A stretch of DNA of 64,000 nt from Dyella humicola (GTDB taxonomy: Bacteria; Pseudomonadota; Gammaproteobacteria; Xanthomonadales; Rhodanobacteraceae). Below are positions 24,263-33,775 of the stretch, one piece after another. A model generated the notes under the pieces. It was not told the DNA's origin. It did not search any database and saw only the letters and a program-made list of their open reading frames with translations. The translations under genes and the position numbers were made by a program. The stretch is taken from NCBI RefSeq assembly GCF_026283945.1, contig NZ_JAPDPC010000002.1, positions 62,001-126,000 on the forward strand, written 5' to 3'. Position 1 is the stretch's first letter; each line of letters starts with the position of its first letter.

Positions 24263-25585
24263 TTACGACTTCACTTCTGCCTTCAATGCATCTATCTGCT
24301 TGGGAAACCAGGGGCCGCTGTCGGCCACCGCCTCATCCGCCACCTTCTTTGCCTCATCCGTCCGGTGCAGTGCTTTTAGCGCCTTGACCTGCTGCGTGGC
24401 GACCGCGAGCCGATTGGCGCCGTAGGCCTTGGTGGCGGCCTGCGCCAGATAAGGCAGCGCGGCCTCCGGCTTGCCGGCTTCAAGCAGGCTGCGGCCATAG
24501 CGGTAGCTGTAGACGTAATCGTCAGGATAGGCGGCGATCAGCTTGCGCTGGAAGGCGTCGAGCTCGTCCGTGCGCTTCGCCCGCGCCAGGTAGGCGCGCA
24601 GGTTGTCGGCCAGGTTGCGGTCATGGGTGACATCGTCGCCCAGGCCTTGCCCGGCAAGCTTGATCGCACGATCCAGTACGTCGGCTTCGGCGGCATGATC
24701 GCCGAGTGCGGCATCAAGATTCGCGCTGGCCAGCACGGCGCTGCGTTGGTCGACGCAGGCAGGGTTTGCGCTCAGGACCTGCGCGTTGAGGTAGTGGTCG
24801 AGCGGCTGGCGTTGTGGTGCCAGCAGGGCCGTACGCTGCGCTGCGCTCAGGCTTTTGCTCGCGTCCAGCAATGAATCGAGCACATAGGGGCGTTCGCAAC
24901 CGATCGGGCCTGCCAATACGCGCTGCGCCTCCGCGATGACGGCCTGATCGTCGTTGGCGGCCTGTGCCTTCGCCAGGCCCAGTTGACTCAGTGCCAGCGC
25001 GACCCTCGGGTCCTTTCTCGTCGCGTCGCGAACATGGGCGGGCACCGCTGCAAACCAGCGCAGGCCTTCCTCGCCTTCATCGCGTGCCTTGTAGGCGCCC
25101 AATACGCCAGCGACCGCATCGACTGAACCGCTGTCGGCTTTTGCCTTGAGCGCATCGAGCGACTGACCGTTCGCGATAATGGCGTTGATCTGCGGGTAGA
25201 ACTTTTCCCGCGGCTGCTCGGCGGCGATGCGTCCCAGCTCATTGCCGTGCTCGTCCAGCACCACATAGCTGGGCAGGAAGGAAACCTTCAGTTTCTTCAT
25301 CCACGCCTGGCCATCCGGCGAGTCGGCATCGGCCTCGACCACGATGGCCTTGTGCTCCACCGCGTCCCAGGCAGGCCCGTTGAGTACATGGCTGGCCATG
25401 TAATAGCAGGAGTAGCACCACACGGCGTGGAAATCGATCAGCACCGGACGATGCTGCTGGCCCGCCGCCTGGATCGCATCGGCGATGCTGGTGCTCTCCT
25501 TGCTCTCGCCGGCGTGTAGCGAAGCGCCCAGCAGCGTCAGCGCGGCGACCAGGGTTGTCTTGATGATTCGGGAAGCCGTTTGCAT
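24263..25585 (-). CDS. Exported thioredoxin-fold protein with TPR-like C-terminal part
   Basis: This 440-residue protein begins with a signal peptide (IIKTTLVAALTLLGASLHA). A thioredoxin-like domain (about 30-150) follows, with the redox motif WCYSC (Cys57-Cys60) and the cis-proline region FLPSYVV. The remaining 280 residues are helical with alanine-rich TPR-like repeats (about 340-420). It may reduce or isomerise disulfides in the periplasm, or couple redox state to the outer-membrane receptor encoded just upstream on the same strand; the gap to that gene is 112 bases, so co-transcription is likely. A function in receptor folding is inference. Confidence 0.75.
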   Translation of the reverse strand: MQTASRIIKTTLVAALTLLGASLHAGESKESTSIADAIQAAGQQHRPVLIDFHAVWCYSCYYMASHVLNGPAWDAVEHKAIVVEADADSPDGQAWMKKLKVSFLPSYVVLDEHGNELGRIAAEQPREKFYPQINAIIANGQSLDALKAKADSGSVDAVAGVLGAYKARDEGEEGLRWFAAVPAHVRDATRKDPRVALALSQLGLAKAQAANDDQAVIAEAQRVLAGPIGCERPYVLDSLLDASKSLSAAQRTALLAPQRQPLDHYLNAQVLSANPACVDQRSAVLASANLDAALGDHAAEADVLDRAIKLAGQGLGDDVTHDRNLADNLRAYLARAKRTDELDAFQRKLIAAYPDDYVYSYRYGRSLLEAGKPEAALPYLAQAATKAYGANRLAVATQQVKALKALHRTDEAKKVADEAVADSGPWFPKQIDALKAEVKS

Positions 25586-25697
25586 GGTCGTGTGCCTCTA
25601 TCGGCGGCGGGTGGATTCAAAGAACGAAGGGATGGAGTTGTGGGCCATCCCTTCGGGGTGCAGGCCGTGAGGGGCTGCCTGCACACGCGGTGCGACA

Positions 25698-28600
25698 TCA
25701 GTAGTCGTAGGTGGCACTCAGCCGTACAAAGCGCGGCTGCTGTCTGACCACGGCGGAGCCGTAGAGCGGGTCAGGCGTGCCGGGGGAAATCTGGTAGAAG
25801 GGATACGCATTGAGGATGGCCTGGGAATTGAACAGGTTGAACACGTTCAACGAGAAGCCGAGCTTGCCCGCGGCGAACGACGGTCGATAACTGGCGCCGA
25901 CATCCAGCTGCTTGTTCCACGGCAGACGATATGTACCTGGCGGCGAAGGTTGGCCGCCGCACCAGTGGTAGTAACTGCCATAGCCCACCGGGTCTGTCTG
26001 GTTGGGGCCGTAGTAACCGAGGCAGTTACGCGGGTTGCCCGACACCAGGGACACATTGCCCGAGACCTGCCATTCCGGGGTGATCTGGTAGTAGCCGAAC
26101 AACTTGATCTGGTGAGTGTGGTCGTTGCTCTGCGGACCGTTGCTATTGGACATCAAGGCAGGGAAGTCCCAGTCGATACTGGTCGACGCCGCGGTCTGCT
26201 GGATATCCGAACGCAGCTGGCCTTCCGTGTTGCCGTAGCTGCGCGAGAACACGTAGTCGATCTTGCCGTACCAATGGCCGTCGAACGGGTGTTCAAGAAA
26301 GGTTTCCAGTGCGTAGTACTTGCGAATGAGCGGCGGGAAGCCCATTTCCGCGTTGCTCAGGCTGACGCTGCGGTAGGCGCCGCTGGTGTCGATCACCGTA
26401 AAGGTATTGGCCCGGCCCGGATTGATCAGGTAGCAACTATTGGTCGAATTGACGTCGTAGCCCAGCGCGGCCGCCTTGTTCTCGATGGCGCCCACATCGC
26501 AATAATCATCGATGCCGCTGCGCAGTATGCGCTGGGTCAGCTTGGAGCCGTAGACCCAGGTGTCGTCGATGGCCTTGGTCAGGCCGAGGATGAATTCGTC
26601 CTGGTGCTCCGGCGTGATGTTCTGTGCCGTGACCGTCTTCGGGTCAGGCAGCACGCCATAGGTATTGTTCGGCGACACGGCGTTGGAGAACGGCACTAAT
26701 CCGGTCGGCGTGCCGTCGGGGGCGATGCCGCTATAGGTGAAGTACTGCTGGGTCGCCACATAGGCGCCGGCCGCGTTCAAGGCAGGGTTGAGCGGCAGGC
26801 CGAGATAGTAGCGGCCGGCATTACCGTACACCTTGAAACTGGCATCGCCGTTCACGTCCCAGCTGAAGCCCAGTCGTGGTGCCCATTGCGGCCGGCGCTG
26901 GCGGATATAAGGCTGGCCATCGGCGTTGTAGTCGGTGAACTGATCATTGCGCAGCCCCAAGGACAGCAGCCAGCGATCCGTGACCTGCCACTTGTCTTCG
27001 ACATACTGCGCGCGCTGGACAGAGCGGACACTCGCAATCGAGCTGTTGATGTACTGCACCGCATAGTAGCCACCGGCACCGTTCGGATAGTTCGCCGGCG
27101 CGCCGACGCCGAGGTTCGGAATCAAGGCCACCGTCGGTGTCGTCGTGTAGCCGTAGCCCCAGTAGTAACCCGGGCCGGAAGTTTGGCTGCCCTGGTCGAT
27201 GGCGCGCGCATTCTGGTTGTCGATACCTGCCGCCAGCGTGTGCGAGCCCAACTGATAGGTCAGGTCGAGGCGAAGGTTGTTGCTGGTGTTGTGGCGGTTC
27301 GGGTTGTACAGCGATTGCGTCACCTGGCCATTGCCGATCGGTGTGCCGCCGTTGAGGGCAGGGTTCTGGTTCTGGATGTCCGTGAGATAGGTGAGGCTGC
27401 TGTCGTAATTGCCCGGCACATCCTGGTTGTCCAGCCTCATCTTGCCGTACAGCGCGGTGAGCGTGAGGCTGTCGGTGATATAGCTGGTGAACTTGGCGGA
27501 ATACAGGTCGCCGCCGGTCTTGATGTTGTCCGCATCGTTGATGAAGGCACCGCGCGTCAGCGTGGTGAAGTTGTAGCCGTAGATGCTGCCCGAGGTGCTC
27601 TGCTTGTTCGACGCGCCGGTCAGTTCAAGGATATTGCTGTCGGTGATGTTCCAGTCGAGCTTGCCGTACCACTTCGGCAACGAGTCCCGGTAGTCCACGA
27701 ATGGCTTGGCACTGGAGACACCATTGACCGTCGAGCCGTCCTGCTTCGATACCTCGCCGGCGAGGAACAGAAACAGCTTGTCCTTGATCAGCGGGCCGCC
27801 GATATAGGCGTCATACGTGGTGGTCCACTGGCGGTTGCGGCTATTGGGGTCATACAGGCTGCCGGCAATCGGCGAGGCGGGCAGGCCGTTCGTGTAGTAC
27901 GTATTGCTGGCGTCGGCACGGGCGAATGCCGGTTCCCACAGCAGCTGTCCACCGAAGTGCCAGTCGTCGGTGCCACGCTTGCCGACCATGTTGATCACGC
28001 CGCCGTCCGAGCGACCGTATTGCGCACTGTAGCCGCCGGTATAGATCTCCTGCTGCTCGATGGCGCCATAGGGAAGGGTGAGGCCGCCCAGCCCGCGCTG
28101 CGTCTCCGTGGTGTTGAAGCCGTTGATGTAATAAGCGTTTTCGCTGGCCGAAGAGCCGCCGAAGGTGACCAGCGACTGGCCCGACGGCCCGGTGTATCCG
28201 CCACTGTTGTTGGTCACGCCAGGGGCGAGCAAGGCAATCGCCTCGGCGGAGCGCCCGAGCGGCAGCCTCGCGAGTTCGGAAGCCGTAATGACGGTGCGCG
28301 AATCGACGCTGGTGACGTCGATCAGCGGCGTGGTATTTGCGCTCACGGTCACCGCGCCGAGACTCTTGGCGGCGCTTTCAAACGAGACTTCCGTGCCGCT
28401 TCCTACACGAAGCCCGATGTCATTGCGTGAGTCGACGACGTGGCCATCGCGCAGGAAAGACACCGTGTACGTGCCCAGGGGCAGCTCCGATGCGACATAG
28501 CGACCACGGCTATCGACCGGAACCTCGCGCGAAATGCCCGTGGTGCTTTTGATCAGGATGGTTTCGCCACCGGCCACCGGAACCTGTCCGAAGATGCTGC

Positions 28601-28700
28601 CAGTGGTGGACTGCGCAACGGCGGGTGTGCTGGAAAGACTTACGGCCGCGGCGATCGCAAACGACAGGACGCGGGTTGCTAACGCAATCTGCTTATTCAA
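25698..28700 (-). CDS. Oar-like TonB-dependent receptor with carboxypeptidase-regulatory domain
   Basis: This 1000-residue outer-membrane protein starts with a signal peptide (LSFAIAAAVSLSSTPAVAQS), then a carboxypeptidase-regulatory-like beta domain (about 30-120; PVDSRGRYVASELPLGTYTV), a plug (about 125-250; SENAYYINGFNTTETQRGLG) and a barrel ending RFVRLSATYDY. Oar-type receptors are numerous in Xanthomonadales and have been linked to export or uptake of peptides and to adhesion; ligand unknown. The start is a TTG at 28700 with GAGAG upstream; no ATG gives a signal peptide. The exported thioredoxin-fold gene follows on the same strand. Confidence 0.9.
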   Translation of the reverse strand: MNKQIALATRVLSFAIAAAVSLSSTPAVAQSTTGSIFGQVPVAGGETILIKSTTGISREVPVDSRGRYVASELPLGTYTVSFLRDGHVVDSRNDIGLRVGSGTEVSFESAAKSLGAVTVSANTTPLIDVTSVDSRTVITASELARLPLGRSAEAIALLAPGVTNNSGGYTGPSGQSLVTFGGSSASENAYYINGFNTTETQRGLGGLTLPYGAIEQQEIYTGGYSAQYGRSDGGVINMVGKRGTDDWHFGGQLLWEPAFARADASNTYYTNGLPASPIAGSLYDPNSRNRQWTTTYDAYIGGPLIKDKLFLFLAGEVSKQDGSTVNGVSSAKPFVDYRDSLPKWYGKLDWNITDSNILELTGASNKQSTSGSIYGYNFTTLTRGAFINDADNIKTGGDLYSAKFTSYITDSLTLTALYGKMRLDNQDVPGNYDSSLTYLTDIQNQNPALNGGTPIGNGQVTQSLYNPNRHNTSNNLRLDLTYQLGSHTLAAGIDNQNARAIDQGSQTSGPGYYWGYGYTTTPTVALIPNLGVGAPANYPNGAGGYYAVQYINSSIASVRSVQRAQYVEDKWQVTDRWLLSLGLRNDQFTDYNADGQPYIRQRRPQWAPRLGFSWDVNGDASFKVYGNAGRYYLGLPLNPALNAAGAYVATQQYFTYSGIAPDGTPTGLVPFSNAVSPNNTYGVLPDPKTVTAQNITPEHQDEFILGLTKAIDDTWVYGSKLTQRILRSGIDDYCDVGAIENKAAALGYDVNSTNSCYLINPGRANTFTVIDTSGAYRSVSLSNAEMGFPPLIRKYYALETFLEHPFDGHWYGKIDYVFSRSYGNTEGQLRSDIQQTAASTSIDWDFPALMSNSNGPQSNDHTHQIKLFGYYQITPEWQVSGNVSLVSGNPRNCLGYYGPNQTDPVGYGSYYHWCGGQPSPPGTYRLPWNKQLDVGASYRPSFAAGKLGFSLNVFNLFNSQAILNAYPFYQISPGTPDPLYGSAVVRQQPRFVRLSATYDY

Positions 28701-29130
28701 TTAGAGCGACTCTCAAACGTGGCGTGGTGGCGCACACATGCCGCCGCATGCGTACACATGCGCGTCAAAGGGGCCTTCCATGCCCGCGAGTGTGGTCACT
28801 GCCTGGATCTTGGGGGAGCTCCTGTTGCCAGGAGCGGGTATGTCCCAGTGTCTCAAGGTCCCCTTGGCGAGTTCATCGCATCGACACTGAGGGGTGGCTA
28901 TATAAATACCTGGACTGCGCAGGATATAAAGGGGTCGGCATATGAGCATTTCGCATGCCGGTAGAACGGCTGGTTATATGACCGCCACCGATCAGGGCAT
29001 GGGGCATTAGAGCCGGACGTCCAGGCTTGAAGCGGGCTCACGAGAAAATGTTCCAAGCATGACCTTGAGCAAGCTTCAGTGCGCCTCATGATTTCTTTTC
29101 GCCACCGCTTGAACTCAGCAGGAGGTCAAC
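28701..29130. other. Divergent intergenic region
   Basis: About 430 bases between the Oar-like receptor (minus) and the DUF1579-like gene (plus); it must hold both promoters. AT-rich patches (CTATATAAATACC near 28900 and GGATATAAAGG near 28925) are candidate promoter elements. CGGCAT (28936-28941) and ATGCCG (28955-28960) form a small inverted repeat. Apart from the AGGAGG ribosome site at the right edge I see nothing else. Confidence 0.45.
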
Positions 29131-29736
29131 GTGTACCGGATGGAATTGACGGCTTCGAAGTTCGCCATCTCGTTGTTTGTCGGGACGACAGCATTATTCG
29201 GCACCCTGCCATCGGCGCTGGCCGCCGATAGTTCAAGCAATCCAACCGCCATATTCGCCGCGCCGCAACGCGACGGGTCCCGAGATTTCGATTTCCTGAT
29301 CGGCGATTGGAAGGCCCATGTTCGCCGTCTACCCGATCGTCTAAACAACTCCACGTCCTGGGACGAATACGACGGCATCTCCAATCACCACAAATTGCTC
29401 GATACGAATGCCAATTTCGAGCAGTTTGAAGTGACGAGCCCGGACCGGAAGCTACACATCAAGGCGCAGACCTTGCGGATGTACAACCCGGAAACGCACC
29501 AATGGAGCATCTATGGCCTGGATCTGGACAAAGGTGAACTGGACGCTGCCGTCATCGGCGAATTCCACGGCAATCGCGGCGAGTTCTACAACCACCAGAC
29601 GTGGAAGGGGCGGGTGATTTTTGTCCGCTGGATGTGGCTAAACATCTCGCCGACAGCGGCGCGCATGGAACAATCGTTCTCTCCCGATGGCGGCAAACAT
29701 TGGGAAGTCAACTGGATCTGTGAGTTGTCGCGGTAG
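29131..29736 (+). CDS. Exported DUF1579-like protein
   Basis: This 201-residue protein has a signal peptide ending in SALAADSS and then FDFLIGDWKAHVRR, the opening of the DUF1579/lipocalin-like family, followed by regularly spaced beta strands (LRMYNPETHQWSIYG, RVIFVRWMWLN, MEQSFSPDGGKHWEVNW). These proteins are thought to bind small ligands, but no function is established. The GTG start at 29131 is backed by a strong AGGAGG ribosome site. Confidence 0.75.
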   Translation: MYRMELTASKFAISLFVGTTALFGTLPSALAADSSSNPTAIFAAPQRDGSRDFDFLIGDWKAHVRRLPDRLNNSTSWDEYDGISNHHKLLDTNANFEQFEVTSPDRKLHIKAQTLRMYNPETHQWSIYGLDLDKGELDAAVIGEFHGNRGEFYNHQTWKGRVIFVRWMWLNISPTAARMEQSFSPDGGKHWEVNWICELSR

Positions 29737-29973
29737 AGGGAAGTCACGCCCGGACCGTCACTCATACGTCGGCAACCGGCACAACCTGGCTGCCAAGGCG
29801 GGGCGATGTCGGCTTGCGCATCGATGCTGTGTTGCGCTCACCGGCTTAAATCACACCGTTAAGCGGACATAATCCATGGTTGGCCGAAAGCCCCCCCGTC
29901 GTTGTGTTGCGCGAGGCGGGGCAACGAATGTACGTTACTGCGCACCCCACCTCAGACAATCAAAGGCAGCGCC

Positions 29974-30882
29974 ATGGCTCTTCGGAAGCTAGTGACGTAC
30001 TGTACGTTTTGTCTTTTCACCGGGCTCGCGGCCTCTTCCGCACTCGCCCAAACCGCTGCCGATCAGCCGCTTCCGACCATCCCCATCGACGCCAAGCCGT
30101 CGTCCAAGACGGTTCCGTTTCACGACCCGACCGCCGATCAGTCGGATGGCGAGTCGGGTGCCTTCAATACCCCGACCAGTGACGGCAAGCCCGGCGAGTA
30201 CTACTTCCACCTCGGTGTCGAGGCCACCACCAAGCGCGACTTCGCGCATGCCATGGCGATGTACAAGATCGCCGCGTCCTGGGCGTATAAACCCGCGGAA
30301 TACAACCTCGGCGTGATGTATCTCAGCGGCCAGGGCACGGCCGTGGATTTACCGCAAGCCATGGCCTGGATGGCGCTGGCCGCGGAACGCGACGATGCGC
30401 AATACGTGCGGGCTCGCCAGCTGGTTTATACGAACCTGACGCCGGAGCAATTCGCCAAGGCCAATGAGATCTGGCGTCAGCTGCTACCCAAGTATGGCGA
30501 TGCCGCCGCGCTTCCCCGTGCCAAGGCGCGCTGGCATGAAGCGCTGAGCAATGCCACGGGTTCGCGCGTGGGGTCGTCCGCCGCCCATGTGGAAGTCGGG
30601 GGCGTCGCCGGTACCTCCAACCATATGAACTCGCCGAACTATGACGTGCATGACGGCGGTCATGTCGGCACCAGTCCCGCCGAAGTTGCAGGTATTCAGC
30701 AGAGCGATGGTGCGGTGGCCTATCAGCAGTTGCGCTCCACCGACAATCCTTACGATCCCAAGCTCACGCCGAGCACGGGCACGGTCCGGGTAGGCGACCT
30801 CTCCCAGGTCAAGAAGAAGGACGGCGAAGCCGCCAAAGACACGAGCGCGGCGACGGATGCTGCCAACCAGGGGCACCCTTGA
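29974..30882 (+). CDS. Exported Sel1-repeat protein
   Basis: The 302-residue protein has a signal peptide (FCLFTGLAASSALAQ) and a Sel1/TPR-like helical region (about 70-150) in which YYFHLGVEATTKRDFAHAMAMYKIAA and YNLGVMYLSGQGTAVDLPQAMAWMALAAE are consecutive repeats. The C-terminal third is low in hydrophobic residues and probably disordered (KKKDGEAAKDTSAATDAANQ). Sel1 proteins act as protein-protein adaptors. The start at 29974 gives the signal peptide; an earlier in-frame codon at 29902 does not. A hairpin follows the gene. Confidence 0.78.
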   Translation: MALRKLVTYCTFCLFTGLAASSALAQTAADQPLPTIPIDAKPSSKTVPFHDPTADQSDGESGAFNTPTSDGKPGEYYFHLGVEATTKRDFAHAMAMYKIAASWAYKPAEYNLGVMYLSGQGTAVDLPQAMAWMALAAERDDAQYVRARQLVYTNLTPEQFAKANEIWRQLLPKYGDAAALPRAKARWHEALSNATGSRVGSSAAHVEVGGVAGTSNHMNSPNYDVHDGGHVGTSPAEVAGIQQSDGAVAYQQLRSTDNPYDPKLTPSTGTVRVGDLSQVKKKDGEAAKDTSAATDAANQGHP

Positions 30883-30910
30883 GAAGGGTGGCCGAAGCTG
30901 CTCCCCGATT

Positions 30911-30942
30911 ACCCTCGGAGCGCCGAATACCGCTTCGAGGGT
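30911..30942 (+). terminator. Hairpin after the Sel1 gene
   Basis: ACCCTCG (30911-30917) pairs with CGAGGGT (30936-30942) around an 18-base loop, 29 bases after the stop codon. A short AT-containing tail follows (GATGGCCTTATT), so it is a moderate terminator candidate. Confidence 0.5.
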
Positions 30943-31148
30943 GATGGCCTTATTCAGTCACGTGGCTTAAAGCCGCGATGTCGATCACGAGTTGTTTCAG
31001 CCCATAGGTACGACGCTGCCGTCTCGTTCCTTCGATTCGTCTCGCGTTGACGTCTAGATGTACCCGCCGTCCTCACTGGATCCGTAGATTCATTTACGTC
31101 TCGACCCATAGCGCCACCGAAGAGGTGCGAGCTAACTAAGGAGAAGTC

Positions 31149-31700
31149 ATGCGCAACCGCACGTTGATGGGCACGTTCTTGGGTTCGTTGCTGTTGACTG
31201 GCTGCGCCAGCACGCCCGCGACGGGAGATGCCGCAGCGCAATTATTTGGCGCGAACGATGCGCCTCAATTCCATGCCTATTTGGCGTGCACGAGCAACAC
31301 GGTCGATTGCGCCATCGTTGAACGCGCATTCGATCGCTGGGCGGACGCCCGCCACGTCAAGCTGGATACTGTCATGCCTGACAATCAAGCCTTCAACGCC
31401 GGGGCACCATCGCCTGTGGCGGAGCGGTCGGTACCTTATCGCCTGACGATGCGTTATGTGCCTGACCTATCCGCGCCTGCGAACCCCTTGGGTGGCGGAA
31501 GCATGCCGTTGATGATCAGCTATGCCGCGTCCGTCCAGCTATTCGACGCGCAGACCGGACGCTTGTTGAAGACGATGTCGTTCAAGGACAAGACAGTCAT
31601 CGACCAGAACGGTGGCGCGGCAAATCCCTATATCAACACTCAGGTGAACGCGTTCCTGAAGCACGTCGATCCAACCTATGTGAAGCTGTCGGCGTCGTGA
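31149..31700 (+). CDS. Lipoprotein of unknown function, paralogue 1
   Basis: This 183-residue protein carries a lipoprotein signal (FLGSLLLTGC, acylated Cys19) and a conserved pattern shared with the next gene: F-x-AY-x-ACTS, a second cysteine about ten residues later, then WA-xx-R-x-V-x-L, PYRL, a DAxxGxxL strand and LDPTY at the end. The ACTS cysteine and the following one could form a disulfide. Asp at position +2 is absent, so transfer to the outer membrane is expected. AAGGAGAAG gives a good ribosome site. I recognise no named family. Confidence 0.7.
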   Translation: MRNRTLMGTFLGSLLLTGCASTPATGDAAAQLFGANDAPQFHAYLACTSNTVDCAIVERAFDRWADARHVKLDTVMPDNQAFNAGAPSPVAERSVPYRLTMRYVPDLSAPANPLGGGSMPLMISYAASVQLFDAQTGRLLKTMSFKDKTVIDQNGGAANPYINTQVNAFLKHVDPTYVKLSAS

Positions 31701-31907
31701 TCCGTCCCCACGCGGGCCGCAGGCCAGAAAAGGGCAAGCATGGCGCTGACTGAGGATCAATCCAGCCGGCAGGCCGTGTCGAAGCTCGGTACTGAAGCGA
31801 TTGAGCCGCTCGTCGGAACTTTCTTCGTCACGTCGACTTGGTTGCCGGGTAAGCGTTCTTCCAGCGCTGTACATGGCGAGGCGATGATCACCAAGAGAGG
31901 AACCTTC

Positions 31908-32492
31908 ATGCAGTCATTAATGCGAATGACGGTCATTTTGGCGGCGGTCGCTCTGCAAGGATGCGCGGGAACGCCAACCGTGCTGGACAAGGCTCAACAG
32001 CAATCGCTCAGTTCGATGCAGTTGTTCAACAAGGATGCCAGTCCAAGGTTCATTGCGTACGTGGCCTGCACCAGCGAAGACGAGAGCTGCGCCACGGTGC
32101 ACAAGATTTTCTCAGAGTGGGCAAATCAGCGGCAGGTCACGCTTCACCTGATTGATGCCGACGACGCCATGTTCAAAGGCGTTACCGTTTCGCCGAGTAA
32201 GGCGGCAAACAAGCCATACCGGCTTGCCATCAAGATCAATCCGCTGCTGGTACCTAGCTTTTTCCAGTTAAGGGGCGGTCAACATCCCATGGGCGGCTAC
32301 TATCCGCCCAGAGTCGGGTACAGGGCGACGGTCTATGTAGTGGATGCGACTTCGGGTGCCATCCTTCAGGAGCTTCCTGTCCATCACGAAGTTACGGCAA
32401 ATCCCAACGACACCGCCAACGGCTACGTGCAGCGCGTGGTGGACACGCTGCTCACATCGCTTGATCCAACGTACCGTCCCTCAGACAGGTAG
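31908..32492 (+). CDS. Lipoprotein of unknown function, paralogue 2
   Basis: This 194-residue lipoprotein (VILAAVALQGC, acylated Cys19) repeats the plan of the gene before it: FIAYVACTS, a cysteine nine residues on (ESCATV), FSEWANQRQVTL, NKPYRLAI, YVVDATSGAIL and LTSLDPTYRP. The two are clearly tandem duplicates that have diverged strongly. The ATG at 31908 follows AGAGAGG; the in-frame extension to 31740 lacks a lipobox at its start. Function is unknown. Confidence 0.7.
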   Translation: MQSLMRMTVILAAVALQGCAGTPTVLDKAQQQSLSSMQLFNKDASPRFIAYVACTSEDESCATVHKIFSEWANQRQVTLHLIDADDAMFKGVTVSPSKAANKPYRLAIKINPLLVPSFFQLRGGQHPMGGYYPPRVGYRATVYVVDATSGAILQELPVHHEVTANPNDTANGYVQRVVDTLLTSLDPTYRPSDR

Positions 32493-32548
32493 GCGCCAAC
32501 ACGGCCTGCTACAAACTGTCTGAGCAGTCGAGCTTTCCACGTCAGCTG

Positions 32549-32564
32549 TGTCCGCTTCCGACCC
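32549..32564. repeat. TGTCCGCTTCCGACCC repeat copy
   Basis: This 16-base sequence repeats the core seen at 12526, 14401 and 15147. A second GACCCG follows 15-20 bases later, but there is no clear second arm. It lies between the second lipoprotein gene and the AIM24-family gene. Confidence 0.45.
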
Positions 32565-32714
32565 GTTATGGAAATTTCGACCCGTTCTCAGTGACCATGA
32601 CACGGCGGGGGGATCGTTGGCCGCGAGGGCGGGGCGGAATACTCATGCCACGCCCTGAGGCGTTCTTCAGAAAACTCACTTGCATCCATCCATCCATCAT
32701 CAAGAGAACACGAC

Positions 32715-33485
32715 ATGCAGACACGTTTACAGGGCACGGTGATGCCTGTACTGGAAGTGCAGCTTGACCCGAATGACAGCGTCTTCGCCGAGAGCGGGGA
32801 GCTCTCGTGGATGACGGCATCGATCCAGATGACCACTCACACACAGATGGGCGGTGGCGGTGGGCTGATGGGTATGTTCAAGCGCGTGGTTGGCGGCGGC
32901 AGCTTGTTCATGACCGAGTACCGGGCCGTGCAGGCGCCGGGGCAGGTTGCTTTTGCCACCAAGGTGCCGGGCCACATCGTGCCGGTATCGGTGAGCCCGG
33001 GTAACGAATACCTGGTGCATCGGCATGGCTTTCTTTGTGCCACGCCGCAAGTCACCCTGGGCGTGGGTTTTCAACAGTCGCTCGGTGCCGGCATCTTCGG
33101 CGGCGATGGCTTCAGGCTGCAAAAAGTCGGCGGCACGGGTACGGCGTGGCTTGAACTCTCTGGCGAGCTGATCCGGAAGGATTTGGCGCCCGGCGAAACC
33201 TTGCGGGTTCACCCTGGACACGTGGGCGCGTTCCAGGCTTCTGTCAGCTTTCAGATAACCACGGTTCCCGGCATCAAGAATGCAATCTTCGGCGGGGACG
33301 GCCTCTTTCTGGCGGTGCTTTCCGGCCCCGGGACAGTCTGGCTGCAGACGCTACCGATCTCGCGCCTGGCGCACCAGATTGCCGAATACTTACCCAATAA
33401 CGAAAGCGGCGGCGGCCGAGCAGTAGTCGGCGGCGGCCTTCTGGGAGGCATCGTGGGCTCCTTGCTGAGCGGCGACGACAAGTGA
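32715..33485 (+). CDS. AIM24 / TIGR00266 family protein
   Basis: The 256-residue protein is built of glycine-rich beta strands with the family landmarks VFAESGELSWM, the GGGLMGMFKRVVGGGSLFMTEY segment and RVHPGHVGAF, ending in a glycine-rich tail (GGGLLGGIVGSLL). Bacterial AIM24-like proteins have a double-stranded beta-helix-like fold and an unsettled role; the mitochondrial namesake affects inner-membrane organisation. There is no signal peptide. The ATG at 32715 follows an AAGAGAA ribosome site. Confidence 0.85.
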   Translation: MQTRLQGTVMPVLEVQLDPNDSVFAESGELSWMTASIQMTTHTQMGGGGGLMGMFKRVVGGGSLFMTEYRAVQAPGQVAFATKVPGHIVPVSVSPGNEYLVHRHGFLCATPQVTLGVGFQQSLGAGIFGGDGFRLQKVGGTGTAWLELSGELIRKDLAPGETLRVHPGHVGAFQASVSFQITTVPGIKNAIFGGDGLFLAVLSGPGTVWLQTLPISRLAHQIAEYLPNNESGGGRAVVGGGLLGGIVGSLLSGDDK

Positions 33486-33775
33486 TTCGAGTTGGGAATG
33501 GAAAGTAAGGAGACCCTATCCTCTGCGGCGACATCTCGTCGAGATTGAGTGGCCCGGAACTTTAGAGTCCAGTCCCTGTAAACGTGGTCCCGGTTTTTGA
33601 CGATTCGTACCGGGAGATAGGCCTAGAATTCCCACAGATGCCGCGTGCGGCGGTATTTCCCGCGGACATCGGAAAGGCAGCAATGCGCAGCTCATCCGCC
33701 GGGGAGAACGTATGCTCGTCGCGCTACTCATCGTCGCAAATAGATTCAGCCGCCATGGCAAACAGGGGGATGCTG

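Noticed and set aside
26886-28430. Plus-strand open frame of about 514 codons
   Set aside because: Antisense to the Oar-like receptor, composition typical of a shadow frame.
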